DNA of 64,000 nucleotides from Actinomycetota bacterium (GCA_016870355.1 VGBR01000013.1:1-64000); one strand, 5' to 3'; shown: positions 24,559 to 33,093, numbered from the stretch's first letter. The notes: generated by a model not told the origin, from the sequence alone. Numbers and translations: made by a program.

Positions 24559-25296
24559 ATGGTCATCCCCGTCAAGGACTTCAACCCGACCCGCCGCCGG
24601 GCGTACGTCACGTTGCTCATCATCGCCATCAACGTCGGCGTGTACTTCTTGGTGCAGCCGCACGACGACGTCATCGAAGAGAACCTCTTCGCGTACGAGC
24701 ACGCCGCGATCCCGTGCGAAGTCATCGAGGGCGAGCCCGCGGATGTCATCGAGCTCAGGAGCGACTGCGACGTCGAGAGCGAGGCGCCCCCGGCGTTCCC
24801 AGACAAGAACGTGTGGCTGTCGATCCTCTACGCGATGTTCTTGCACGGTTCGCTGCTGCACCTCGGCGGGAACATGTTGTTCCTCTGGATCTTCGGGAAC
24901 AACGTCGAGGACTACCTCGGCAAGATCGGCTACGCGATCTTCTACTTGTTCGCGGGCGCGGTCGCGACGGGTGCGCACGTGCTGTACGAGCCGTCCTCCG
25001 TGGTGCCGGTCGTCGGTGCGTCGGGCGCGATCGCCGGGGTCATGGGGATGTACCTCGTGCTGTGGCCCCGCGCCAAGATCCTGTCGCTCGTGCCGTTCCT
25101 CTTCTTCGTGCCGCTCCCGATACCGGCAGGTCTCTTGCTCCTGGTGTGGTTCGGGATGCAGTTCCTCACCGGTGACGACTCCGGCATCGCCTGGGTCGCG
25201 CACGTCGGCGGGTTCGTCGCGGGTGTCGGCGTCGGTTGGATGCTGAAGAAGGTCAAGCCACCACCGACGCGCGAGGAGATCGGGCAGCTCACCTGA
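24559..25296 (+). CDS. Rhomboid-family intramembrane serine protease
   Basis: 245 residues with about six or seven membrane helices. The conserved HGSLLHLGGNMLFLWIFG segment (L1 loop and helix 2), the catalytic Ser in GASGAIAG and the catalytic His in VAHVGGFVAG are all present, so it should be active. Rhomboids cut membrane proteins within the bilayer; the target is unknown. An acidic extracytoplasmic loop (residues about 36-75) with two Cys is longer than usual. The C-terminus is cytoplasmic and basic. Confidence 0.9.
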   Translation: MVIPVKDFNPTRRRAYVTLLIIAINVGVYFLVQPHDDVIEENLFAYEHAAIPCEVIEGEPADVIELRSDCDVESEAPPAFPDKNVWLSILYAMFLHGSLLHLGGNMLFLWIFGNNVEDYLGKIGYAIFYLFAGAVATGAHVLYEPSSVVPVVGASGAIAGVMGMYLVLWPRAKILSLVPFLFFVPLPIPAGLLLLVWFGMQFLTGDDSGIAWVAHVGGFVAGVGVGWMLKKVKPPPTREEIGQLT

Positions 25297-25305
25297 CGGT
25301 CGGCG

Positions 25306-26112
25306 CTACTCGTCGGTGTACACGGGGGTGCGGCCTTCCTTCCAGGCCGCGATCTTCTCCTCGAAGTTGTGCGTGGTGAGGCGCACGTAGAGCTGGGCGT
25401 GGCCTTCGTGGTTCATCTGCGCGTGCAGGCTGCCGGCGTCGAAGCTCGCCCACAGCAGCTGCTTGGTGAGCTCGACGCCGACGTGGCTGAACCCGATGAG
25501 GCCGTCGGCCACGTCGTAGCAACGATCGAGGAGCTCGGCGTCGGGCACGACCCTCGAGACGAAGCCGATCCGTTCGGCCTCGGCCGCATCGACGTCGCGC
25601 CCGGTGAGGAGGATGTCGAACGCCCGGGCGAAGCCGATCTGACGTGGCAGCAGATAGCTGATGCCGAGTTCCGTCGATGTGAGGCCGTTGTTGATGCCCG
25701 CCGCCCGGAAGTAGGCGCTCTCGGCCGCAAGCCGCAGGTCGCACGCGGATGCGAGGCAGAAGCCACCACCGATCGCCGCGCCGTTGACCGCGGCGATCAC
25801 GGGTTGGTGCATGTCGCGGATGGCGAGGATCACGTCGTCGAGCACCTTGAGCGCGCGGCGAGCGATGCTCGTGCGCTTCAGCCCGTCGATGTTCGGGACC
25901 ATGCCCGTGCCTTCGAGGTCGGCACCGGAGCAGAACCCGTGGCCAGCACCGGTGATCACGACGACCCGGCATGTGTTGTCGACGCTGATGTCACGAAGCG
26001 CGTCACGCAGCGGCACCATCACGTCGAACGCCATCGCGTTCATGCGTTCCGGCCGGTTGAGCGTCACGAGTGTGACGCCGGGCCTCGGTGTGTCGACTTG
26101 GATGAACGACAT
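25306..26112 (-). CDS. Enoyl-CoA hydratase/isomerase family protein
   Basis: 268 residues of the crotonase fold. First oxyanion-hole segment VVVITGAGHGFCSGADLEG, second oxyanion-hole segment AAVNGAAIGGGFCLASACDLR, and AGINNGLTSTELGISYLLPR where active-site acids lie. The likely function is hydration or isomerisation of enoyl-CoA in fatty acid or sterol side-chain breakdown. A TAGTCT box (26126-26121) eight bases upstream of the ATG gives this gene its own leaderless-type promoter, although another crotonase gene lies 54 bases upstream on the same strand. Confidence 0.86.
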   Translation of the reverse strand: MSFIQVDTPRPGVTLVTLNRPERMNAMAFDVMVPLRDALRDISVDNTCRVVVITGAGHGFCSGADLEGTGMVPNIDGLKRTSIARRALKVLDDVILAIRDMHQPVIAAVNGAAIGGGFCLASACDLRLAAESAYFRAAGINNGLTSTELGISYLLPRQIGFARAFDILLTGRDVDAAEAERIGFVSRVVPDAELLDRCYDVADGLIGFSHVGVELTKQLLWASFDAGSLHAQMNHEGHAQLYVRLTTHNFEEKIAAWKEGRTPVYTDE

Positions 26113-26166
26113 CGGGCCAGAGACTAGGTCGCGACGCTTGGGTAGCCGCCGGCCTCATGGAGCGCG

Positions 26167-27012
26167 CTAGGCGTTCTTGAAGTCGGGTGGGCGCTTCTCG
26201 AGGAACGCGCGCATTGCTTCGGTGGCGTCGGCGGTGAGTCCGGCGAGCACCTGGGTGCGGTTCTCGAGGTCGGCCGCGGCCTGACGACCCGGGATCTCGA
26301 GCGCCGACCACATCACTTCCTTGGTCTGGAAGACGGCCCACGGCGAGTTGGCGCGAATCTCGTCAGCTTTCGCGAGCGCGGCATCGAGCAGCGTGTCGTC
26401 GGGGACCACCTCGGTCACAAGCCCGATGCGCTCGGCTTCGGCCGCGTCGAAGATCCGACCCGTCAGCATCAGCTCGTGCGCGCGTCCGGCACCGACGATG
26501 CGCGGCAGCAGCCAGCTCGTGCCGATGTCGCACGCCGACAAGCCGATGCGGATGAACGCCACGTTGAAACGAGCCGACCGTGCCGCGATGCGCACGTCAC
26601 ACGCGAGCACCAACGCGAACCCGCCACCAGCCGCAGGACCGTTCACGGCCGCGATCACCGGGATCTTCAGTCGTTGGATCCGTGGCACGACGCCGGTGAT
26701 CTTCTGCTGGATGCCCATGTACTTCTGCACGTCGCCCGCGTCCTCAGTGCCGGGCACGTCACCGCCGAACCCGGTGAGGTCCGAGCCCGCGCAGAAGCCG
26801 CGACCCGCGCCCGTCAGGATTGCAACCCGCAGCTGCGGGCGCGCGTCGATCTCGTCGCACGCGCGGTAGATGCCGTCGATGAGGGCCTGGTTCATCGGGT
26901 TGAGCTTGGCTGGGCGATTGAGGGTGATCAGCGCGACGTCGTCCTGTGGGTAGGTCACGACGACCGCTTCGTCCGTCGACTCCTTGTGATCACTTCCGAT
27001 GGGCCAGCTCAT
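26167..27012 (-). CDS. Enoyl-CoA hydratase/isomerase family protein
   Basis: 281 residues; the ATG at 27012 was chosen because the crotonase fold starts soon after and the upstream gene stops two bases before it. Oxyanion-hole segments are VAILTGAGRGFCAGSDLTG and AAVNGPAAGGGFALVLACDVR. RLKIPVIAAV and LTGRIFDAAEAERIGLV are conserved family strands. It is a paralogue of the 25306 gene and probably acts on a different acyl-CoA. Coupled to the LLM oxidoreductase. Confidence 0.86.
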   Translation of the reverse strand: MSWPIGSDHKESTDEAVVVTYPQDDVALITLNRPAKLNPMNQALIDGIYRACDEIDARPQLRVAILTGAGRGFCAGSDLTGFGGDVPGTEDAGDVQKYMGIQQKITGVVPRIQRLKIPVIAAVNGPAAGGGFALVLACDVRIAARSARFNVAFIRIGLSACDIGTSWLLPRIVGAGRAHELMLTGRIFDAAEAERIGLVTEVVPDDTLLDAALAKADEIRANSPWAVFQTKEVMWSALEIPGRQAAADLENRTQVLAGLTADATEAMRAFLEKRPPDFKNA

Positions 27013-27014
27013 CG

Positions 27015-27953
27015 TCACCTCACGTGTGAGAGCACGTCGTTGGCAAGCAGCTCGAGCGTTGCGGGCGCGCCGCGGTCGTGCAGGAAGAACACGAACTCGG
27101 TGATGCCCTTCGCCGCTTGCTCGCCGATGCGGTCGACGATCGCGTTCGGCGTGCCGATGAAGCCGCCCTCGTGCAGCCCCCATCCCGGGCCGGCGTGGCG
27201 CCGTTCGGCCTTGGTGCGCGCGTGTTCGAGCGAGGCGTCATCGGGTGCGATCACCATCACTGCTTCGAGTGATCGGCGGATCTCCGCCGGGTCGCGATCG
27301 ATCCGCGCGCACTCGGCTTCGAGCACGGCCGTCTTGTGCTCGATCTCGCCGAGTCCGTAGGTGGGGATGTTCCACACGTCGGCGAAGCGGGCGACGAGCG
27401 GCAGCGTGCGCTTCTCGCCTACGCCACCGACGTAGATCGGCGGTCGCGGTTGCTGCACCGGCGCCGGCAGGTTCGGGAACTCGCGCAGCTGGAAGTGCTC
27501 GCCCTCGAAGGTGGTGAGCTCGCCAGCGAACATGCGAGTGAGGATCTCGAGCGTCTCGCCGAGGATGTCTGATCGTTGGCCGAACGAGCCCCACGGGATG
27601 CCCGCGGTGTGGTGCTCGCTCTCCACCGAGCCGCTGCCGATGCCGACGTTGAGACGCCCGCCGGAGATCACGTCGAGCGTCGTCGCCATCTTCCCGAGCA
27701 ACGCGGGATGGCGAAACGTCGCGCAGAGCACCATGTGACCGATCCGGATGCGCTCGGTGTGCGCGAGCAGTGCGGTGACCAGCGTCCATCCTTCGAGCGC
27801 AGGCGTGCCCGGCAATTCCGGTCCGTAGAGGTGGTCGAAGCACCAGAACGAGTCGAAGCCGAGCTCGTCGCACCGTCGCGCGCGCTCGAGCATGTCGCCG
27901 TACTCGAAGGCGAGCTGCGGGATGTAGATGCCGAAGCGCAGCGGTTCGCCCAC
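27015..27953 (-). CDS. LLM-class F420-dependent oxidoreductase
   Basis: 312 residues, a luciferase-like TIM barrel. Typical elements are RFGIYIPQLAFEYGDMLERAR at the start, FWCFDHLYGP, TERIRIGHMVLCATFRHPALLGKMATTLD, the GRLNVGIGSGSVESEH cofactor-loop and PPIYVGGVGEKRTL. Such actinobacterial enzymes use coenzyme F420 to oxidise or reduce alcohols, lipids or other substrates. GTG start at 27953; TAGGGT (27965-27960) lies six bases upstream, a leaderless-type promoter. First gene of a pair with the crotonase at 26167. Confidence 0.86.
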   Translation of the reverse strand: MGEPLRFGIYIPQLAFEYGDMLERARRCDELGFDSFWCFDHLYGPELPGTPALEGWTLVTALLAHTERIRIGHMVLCATFRHPALLGKMATTLDVISGGRLNVGIGSGSVESEHHTAGIPWGSFGQRSDILGETLEILTRMFAGELTTFEGEHFQLREFPNLPAPVQQPRPPIYVGGVGEKRTLPLVARFADVWNIPTYGLGEIEHKTAVLEAECARIDRDPAEIRRSLEAVMVIAPDDASLEHARTKAERRHAGPGWGLHEGGFIGTPNAIVDRIGEQAAKGITEFVFFLHDRGAPATLELLANDVLSHVR

Positions 27954-27975
27954 GGCCGCACCCTACCTATGGCTC

Positions 27976-27981
27976 TACGAT
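27976..27981 (+). promoter_or_regulatory. Putative -10 box (TACGAT)
   Basis: TACGAT ends seven bases before the GTG at 27989 and overlaps an alternative ATG at 27980, which is the reason the GTG was preferred as start. Confidence 0.45.
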
Positions 27982-27988
27982 GCCGCCC

Positions 27989-28600
27989 GTGACCGTTCCC
28001 TACTTCCTTGCGCGTCCGTCGTCGCCTCCACCGTGGCCCGGGGTTGTGGTGTGCATGGAGGGCTACGGCATGGACCAGTGGCTCCTGCGCGTCTGCGAAC
28101 GCTTGGCGGCCGAGGGTTTCGCCGCGATCGCGCCCGACATGTATGCCCGGTTCGGCGGCAGCAATCGTGACGAAGGTCGCAAGCACCTCGCCGAGCTGAA
28201 GAGCCCCCACGCGCTTGCTGACATCACCGAGTGTGTTGATGAGCTGAAGCGCATCGGTGCCACCAGGATCGGTCTCACCGGCTTCTGCATGGGTGGACGG
28301 ATCACCTACACGGCCGCGACCAGAGGCGTTCCGATCGACGCGGCCGTCGGCTTCTACGGCGCCCACCTCAACGAGATGCTCGGGGAACCGACGTGCCCCT
28401 TGCATCTCGTCTTCGGTGGCATCGACGAGTACATCCCTCTGGATGAGGTCGCCGCGGTCGAAGCGCACCATCCAGGGATGGTGACCACGTACCCCGACGC
28501 CGGCCACGCGTTCATGCACGCGGGCAACGACGCTGATGCTGCTGCCGCCAAGGACGCGTGGCCGAAGCTCATCGCATTCTTCAACGAGCACCTGCGTTAG
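27989..28600 (+). CDS. Dienelactone hydrolase family protein
   Basis: 203 residues. The triad is Cys100 (LTGFCMGG), Asp146 (FGGIDEYIP) and His173 (DAGHAFMH), with Glu24 (VVCMEGYG) as the residue that activates the Cys in this family. Such enzymes open lactone rings in aromatic or halo-aromatic breakdown, but many act on other esters. The stop overlaps the stop of an antisense crotonase remnant (28597-28600). The start at 27989 follows the -10 box; an ATG at 27980 would add three residues. Confidence 0.84.
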   Translation: MTVPYFLARPSSPPPWPGVVVCMEGYGMDQWLLRVCERLAAEGFAAIAPDMYARFGGSNRDEGRKHLAELKSPHALADITECVDELKRIGATRIGLTGFCMGGRITYTAATRGVPIDAAVGFYGAHLNEMLGEPTCPLHLVFGGIDEYIPLDEVAAVEAHHPGMVTTYPDAGHAFMHAGNDADAAAAKDAWPKLIAFFNEHLR

Positions 28601-28815
28601 CGCGCCTGCCAGTTCGGGGCACGCTTCTCGGTGAACGCGAGGGGGCCTTCCTTCGCATCTTCCGAAGCGAGCACCCGCTTGCCGATGTCCGACTCGATCT
28701 CGTAGGCGTCGGCGAGGCTTCCTGCACCGAAGCACCTGAGCGCGCTCTCCTTCGTGCACCGGATGGCAAACGGTGAGTTCACCGTGATGCGACTGGCCCA
28801 TTCGCGGGCAGCGCG
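28597..28815 (-). pseudogene. C-terminal remnant of an enoyl-CoA hydratase
   Basis: The frame reads REWASRITVNSPFAIRCTK, then LADAYEIESDIGKRVLASED and AFTEKRAPNWQAR to a stop. This is the standard crotonase C-terminus (ANSPxAVRxTK, ASEDxxEGxxAFxEKR). The first 190 or so residues are missing; at about 28815 the sequence switches to an unrelated forward-strand fragment. The surviving stop overlaps the dienelactone hydrolase stop by four bases. Confidence 0.7.
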
Positions 28816-28818
28816 CCA

Positions 28819-29340
28819 GCGGGCACGTCGACCTACGACTTGGTGTTCAACGACGTCGCCGATCGCGACGCCGGCTACTACAAGTACGTCGTCGGGCGAC
28901 CCAACGTGTGGTGGGATCGCACCAACGCGACCCTGCCCAACTTCACCCGCTTCGAGCAGTACCTCGACGCCGTCACGACCACGACTTCACGCTCGGTCAT
29001 GGTCTGGCAGATCCCGCTGGGCAACCAATGGTTCCAGACGATGAACAACACCGACGGCCACTACCAGGACAACCGGGCGGAGTACTTCTTCGCTCATCTT
29101 CAGGACCTCGCCGATGTTGGCGTCATCGGACTGCTCTTCGGCCGGGGGAACCCGGGAAGCAGCACGAGCACGAACGCCAAGGGCGACGGGGTCACCAACC
29201 CGCCGTCGTTCTGCACGACGGACGGCATGTCGACCGGCCAGGTCTGCAACAACCATCCATCGACGGTCAGCGACGACGACGGCGGCTACCTGCGCATGAA
29301 GGCGACCGAGTACTACGCCGCTCCCCTTTCGCTTCCTTAG
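28819..29340 (+). pseudogene. C-terminal fragment of a secreted glycosidase-like protein
   Basis: About 173 residues with no proper start. GTSTYDLVFNDVADRDAG, RSVMVWQIPLGNQWFQTMNN, DGHYQDNRAEYFF and VIGLLFGRGNPGS are features I associate with extracellular TIM-barrel proteins that often carry cellulose-binding domains. The N-terminal signal peptide and half the barrel are missing at the junction with the antisense crotonase remnant near 28815. The family assignment is from memory of similar proteins, not from a search. Confidence 0.5.
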
Positions 29341-29448
29341 CCAGAAGCACAACCGCCGACCCGAGCGCGTGTTGCGCTGCGCCCTCGCGGAAGCGATCTC
29401 CCTGCTGCGGCTGCAGCTGCACCGAGCCTGACGAGACCGCTGAGGGCG

Positions 29449-30519
29449 CTACGGGACCAGCGGCGGGTAGTAGTTCTCAGCGCCGATCTTCTTGACGTCG
29501 TCGAACCATGAGCCGTCGTACGCCTCTGAGCGTCCCTGTCGCATCGGGTCTTCGAGCTCCCACGCTTGGCGCTTGTACGTCCAGTTCGACGGGAACCGCG
29601 CATGAGACTCGCGCCAGTGCGGGATCGCCGCTGCGTGATCGCCAGCCTGGTGGAGATGCTCGCCGAGCTCGAAGTGCGCAGCCGCGAGCGCTTCGTCGTC
29701 TTCGCGAGGCATCGCGCGGCGGATCACCTCGTCGGGCGAGAGCGCGTGGCGACTGTCAGCGCCTTGCTCCACCCAGTCGAGGACCATCGCGAAGTACGCG
29801 TCGGGGTCGGTCTTGATCTTCTTCACCTCGGCGAGGATCTCGGCCACCTCGGGGGGAACCGTCGACGGGTCGACGTTGCGCAGCTGATCCATGACTGGGT
29901 TCTTGCCGGGGAACGCCGGCTCGGCCGGGCGCACGATCATCCCGTCCTCGTCGATCCACACGCCGTTGGGCACGTTGACGATGCCGAACATCTCATCGAC
30001 GACGTGCGCAGTGTCGATCAGCGACGGGTGCTCAGGCTTCGCGGCCTCCACCAACGGCCGCGCCGCCTCGATGTCGACATCGAGCGCGACCGTGACGATC
30101 TCGAGACCCTTCGGATGGAGCTGCGTGCGCACTGCCTGCCACACGGGCAGGTCGAAGCGGCAGCCTCACCAAGAAGCCCACGCGACCAACAAGACCTTCT
30201 GGCCGCGCAGGCTCGAGAGCTTGAAAGGGTTGCCGTCGAAGTCGGGGAGCTCGAGCTCGGGTGCCACTGCGGTGGTGAGCGCCTTGCCGGTGACCGTGGT
30301 GTCGGGTCCGAGCGCCCAGATGCCCGCGCCTTCGTCGTGCACGAGCGGCATGCCCAGTCGCGGTGCCACCACTTCGACGGCGACCTTCCCGTCAGCGGTG
30401 CGCGCCTCAGGCGGCAACGGCACGCAGTGCTCGGCCTTGCACGCGCCTTCGGGCATGACGGCCCATCCGGTGCGGGCCTCGAACGCCGCGGCGTCAACTT
30501 CGAGCTCGGTGAGGATCAC
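29449..30519 (-). CDS. Thioredoxin-fold (TlpA-like) protein, candidate selenoprotein with in-frame TGA
   Basis: 356 codons if TGA at 30168-30166 is read as residue 118. Residues 88-120 read LPDFDGNPFKLSSL, then KVLLVAWASW, TGA, GCRFDLPVW. A TlpA/ResA-type thioredoxin has its redox Cys directly after this Trp, so TGA replaces that Cys and leaves a U-G-C motif. Downstream the fold continues normally (LEIVTVALDVD, the cis-Pro loop NVPNGVWIDEDG) and then a helical, TPR-like C-terminal part to 30519-29449. A hairpin fitting bacterial SECIS rules begins 14 bases after the TGA. The N-terminal 85 residues form a separate small domain with two Cys (27 and 32). If not selenocysteine, this is a gene broken by one nonsense mutation. 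Confidence 0.7.
30135..30168 (-). promoter_or_regulatory. Candidate UGA codon and bacterial SECIS hairpin
   Basis: On the minus strand, TGA (30168-30166) is followed by 14 bases and then CCTGCC (30151-30146), loop CGTGT (30145-30141) and GGCAGG (30140-30135), a perfect 6-bp stem. A lower CGC/GCG helix across an internal loop is also possible (30159-30157 with 30130-30128). A loop starting 20 bases after UGA with G in its first two positions agrees with the published bSECIS consensus. Confidence 0.6.
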
Positions 30520-30543
30520 AGCACTACCTCTACTACGTCGCGG

Positions 30544-32628
30544 TCATGGTGTCGGGGCCGGTGGCACCGTGGGCGGCTCGACGACGACCGGGGGAACCGT
30601 CGCGACGGGCGCGGTGGTCTCCGGTGAGGTTGGCGGCGGCGCCACCCCGCGACCCTTCTCGCTCACGTACTTCCCGTCGCGGTCGCACGCGGGGCCGGGA
30701 TCAGGGAACTCGATGATGGGCTCGATGAAGAGCGCCCGTTCCATGAAGCTGCGGAAGATGCGCGCCGGGATCTGGCCACCGAAACCGGCGCCGGGCACCT
30801 GAGCCAGCGCATTCCCGTGCCAGACGAACGCCGCGAGCTGCGGCGTGAAGCCGAGGAAGTTCGCGTCAGCCCTGAGGTCGGTGGTGCCCGTCTTGCCAGC
30901 GACCGGGCGGTTGCCGGGGAGCCGCGCCGCGGTGCCTGTGCCACCGGTGATGACGCCCCGGAGCATGTCGATCTCGCACGCGGCGGCTTCCGCCGAGATC
31001 GCGCGCGTTGGCTCGAGGTCACGCTCGGCGTCGAACACCACGGTGCCGTCGGCCGCGACGATCTTGCTGACGAACACCGGGTCGTGGTGCACGCCGTTGT
31101 TCGCGATCGTCGATGCGACCGTCGCCATCTCCAATGGAGTGGTCTCGATGGTGCCGAGCGTGAGCGAGAGGATCGGCTTGAGCGTGGGCTGGGTGATGCC
31201 GAGCTTCTGAGCGATGTCGATCACCTTGTCGAACCCGACCGCGAGCTCGAGGCGAGCGAACGCGCAGTTCACCGAGTTCGCCGTCGCCGACCGTAGCGAT
31301 TGTTGACCGGCACCTCGCTCCGCGTTCTGCGTGCGGCCGAGGAGCCCGAACGAGCAGGGCGACGAACCGCTGATGGTGTCGCGAGGTGAGAAGCCGTTCT
31401 CCAAGGCCGCGGCGAGCGTGATCACCTTCCACGTGGATCCAGATTGGCGACCTGGATACGTCGTGGCGATGTTGTATTGACTGCCGGCGAAGTCGCGTGG
31501 GCCGGCAATCATCGCTTTCACGAACCCGTTGCGCGGATCCATCGCGATCATCGCGCCGGTGAACCCGGGCTTCTCAGGCAGGATCTCCTCCATCGCTGCC
31601 TGTGCCGCGCGTTGCAGGCTGAGATCGATGGTGGCGTGGATCTTCAGTCCACCCGTGAGCACTCGCGCGCGCCGGGCCGCGGTGGTCGTGCCGAGCACTT
31701 CGTACATCGGGTCGTGAATGAGACGGTCCTGCACCTCCTCTGCCCACGCGTCGCGGGGGCGGAGCTCGGCCTCGGGCACAATCGTCGGGAGCGGCTCTTG
31801 CGCTGCGGCCAACGCCTCGCTCTCGGTGATGTAGCCCTGATCCACCATGCGGTTCAACGCGAACGCGCGCCGCTCCGCTGCTCGTTCAGGGTTCGTGAAC
31901 GGATTGTCGCCTTCGGGGTTGGCGATGAGCCCTGCAAGCAACGCGGCCTGCGCGATCGACACGTCTGCGAGCGCGGTCGACGGAACGTTGCCGAACTCAG
32001 TCGACACTTGGAAGAACCGCTCGACCGCGGCCTTCACACCGTACGAGCCCTGACCGAAGTAGACGGTGTTGAGGTACTGCTCGAGGATCTCGCGCTTGCC
32101 GATCTCTTCGGTGAGATGGATGGCGAGCACGATCTCGCGGATCTTGCGCTTGATGTCGCGCTTCGGTGACAGGATGCGTTTCTTCACCAGCTGCTGGGTG
32201 ATGGTCGAGCCACCCTGCTCGATCTCGCCGGAGGTGATGTTCTTCACGAACGCTCGAGCGACGGCGTTGATGTCAACGCCTTGGTTGCTCCAGAACGTCT
32301 GGTCCTCGACCGCGATGACGGCCTTTCGCAGGATCCTCGGAACCTCGTTGAGCTCGACTTCCTCGCGGTTCAAGGACCCCAGCACCGCGACCACACCACC
32401 CGTCGAGCTGTAGACGGTCGAACGCTGCTTGAGGTCTCGCAGCTCGATGCCCGTCTCGAACTCTTGAGCATCCACGAGGATTCCCGTGCTCAACACGAGC
32501 GCGACGAGGAAGAGCCCCACAACCAGGCCGCCCGCCATGATGGTGGTGAGCAACGCGCGCACCGGTGGTTGATCGTCCAGCACGGCGAAGCGCCGCGTCG
32601 TCACGGTTCGGATGTTACGAGACCGCAT
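30544..32628 (-). CDS. Class A penicillin-binding protein (transglycosylase-transpeptidase)
   Basis: 694 residues. A membrane anchor lies at about 28-52. The GT51 transglycosylase domain contains AVEDQTFWSNQGVD (catalytic Glu108) and QGGSTITQQLVKK. The penicillin-binding transpeptidase domain has the active-site SxxK motif (Ser398-Lys401, SGSTWK), SVN (452-454) and KTGTT near 562. A Pro/Thr-rich C-terminal tail follows. It polymerises and cross-links peptidoglycan outside the membrane. The ATG at 32628 gives a short basic cytoplasmic N-terminus before the anchor. It lies 24 bases downstream of the candidate selenoprotein stop direction-wise and is transcribed toward it. Confidence 0.9.
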   Translation of the reverse strand: MRSRNIRTVTTRRFAVLDDQPPVRALLTTIMAGGLVVGLFLVALVLSTGILVDAQEFETGIELRDLKQRSTVYSSTGGVVAVLGSLNREEVELNEVPRILRKAVIAVEDQTFWSNQGVDINAVARAFVKNITSGEIEQGGSTITQQLVKKRILSPKRDIKRKIREIVLAIHLTEEIGKREILEQYLNTVYFGQGSYGVKAAVERFFQVSTEFGNVPSTALADVSIAQAALLAGLIANPEGDNPFTNPERAAERRAFALNRMVDQGYITESEALAAAQEPLPTIVPEAELRPRDAWAEEVQDRLIHDPMYEVLGTTTAARRARVLTGGLKIHATIDLSLQRAAQAAMEEILPEKPGFTGAMIAMDPRNGFVKAMIAGPRDFAGSQYNIATTYPGRQSGSTWKVITLAAALENGFSPRDTISGSSPCSFGLLGRTQNAERGAGQQSLRSATANSVNCAFARLELAVGFDKVIDIAQKLGITQPTLKPILSLTLGTIETTPLEMATVASTIANNGVHHDPVFVSKIVAADGTVVFDAERDLEPTRAISAEAAACEIDMLRGVITGGTGTAARLPGNRPVAGKTGTTDLRADANFLGFTPQLAAFVWHGNALAQVPGAGFGGQIPARIFRSFMERALFIEPIIEFPDPGPACDRDGKYVSEKGRGVAPPPTSPETTAPVATVPPVVVEPPTVPPAPTP

Positions 32629-32698
32629 GCCCGGTCCTGACCAGCCCCTGGTCCAAACCCCGATCCAGTGATCGCGATCCAGTGCAAGGCTTCCCGCC

Positions 32699-32842
32699 GT
32701 GCCTCTCCCGGACGGCCCCGACGAGCTCGAGCAGGCCGCGACCTCACGGCTCGATCCGGTCGCTCGCGAGTACTTCTCGCGCGGGTCGGGTGACGGCATC
32801 ACCTTGGCGGAGAACGCCGCAGCGTGGCGGGGGCTGCACCTC
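32699..32842 (+). pseudogene. N-terminal remnant of an FMN-dependent alpha-hydroxy-acid dehydrogenase
   Basis: 48 codons from a GTG: ELEQAATSRLDPVAREYFSR, then GSGDGITLAENAAAWRGLHL. This is the characteristic start of lactate/glycolate oxidase-family enzymes (LxxxAxxxLDxxAxxYFxxGxGDExTLxxNxxAW). The similarity stops exactly where an ABC-transporter remnant on the opposite strand ends. Confidence 0.6.
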
Positions 32843-33082
32843 GATCGACGCCCGCACGATCTGCGCGTCGGCTCGCACGTCGTGGCCGAGCACCGTCGCC
32901 TTCCCCGCGTCAGGAGCGAGCAGGGTCGTGAGCACGCGGACCGCGGTCGTCTTCCCCGGCCCGTTCGGACCGAGCAAGCCGAGCACGCTGCCTTCGGGCA
33001 CGGCGAACGACACGCCCTTGAGTGCCTCGACATCGCCGAAGTGCTTCGCGATCCCGTCGGCGACGATCGCCTCCGTGGTCAT
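32843..33082 (-). pseudogene. N-terminal remnant of an ABC transporter ATP-binding protein
   Basis: 80 codons from an ATG: IAKHFGDVEALKGVSFAVPE, then a Walker A of the form GPNGPGKTT (with Pro where Ala is usual), then TTLLAPDAGKATVLGHDV and QIVRASI. This matches DrrA-type exporter ATPases up to the segment before the Q-loop; the signature motif and Walker B are missing. Continuing translation beyond 32843 runs antisense through the hydroxy-acid dehydrogenase remnant. Not functional. Confidence 0.65.
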
Positions 33083-33093
33083 GTGAGCGACGC

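Noticed and set aside
28597-28782. A 61-residue protein of its own starting at a GTG
   Set aside because: The sequence is the unmistakable C-terminus of a crotonase, and family sequence continues upstream of that GTG.
32843-33082. Functional ABC ATPase
   Set aside because: Only the Walker A part is present; the signature and Walker B motifs are missing.
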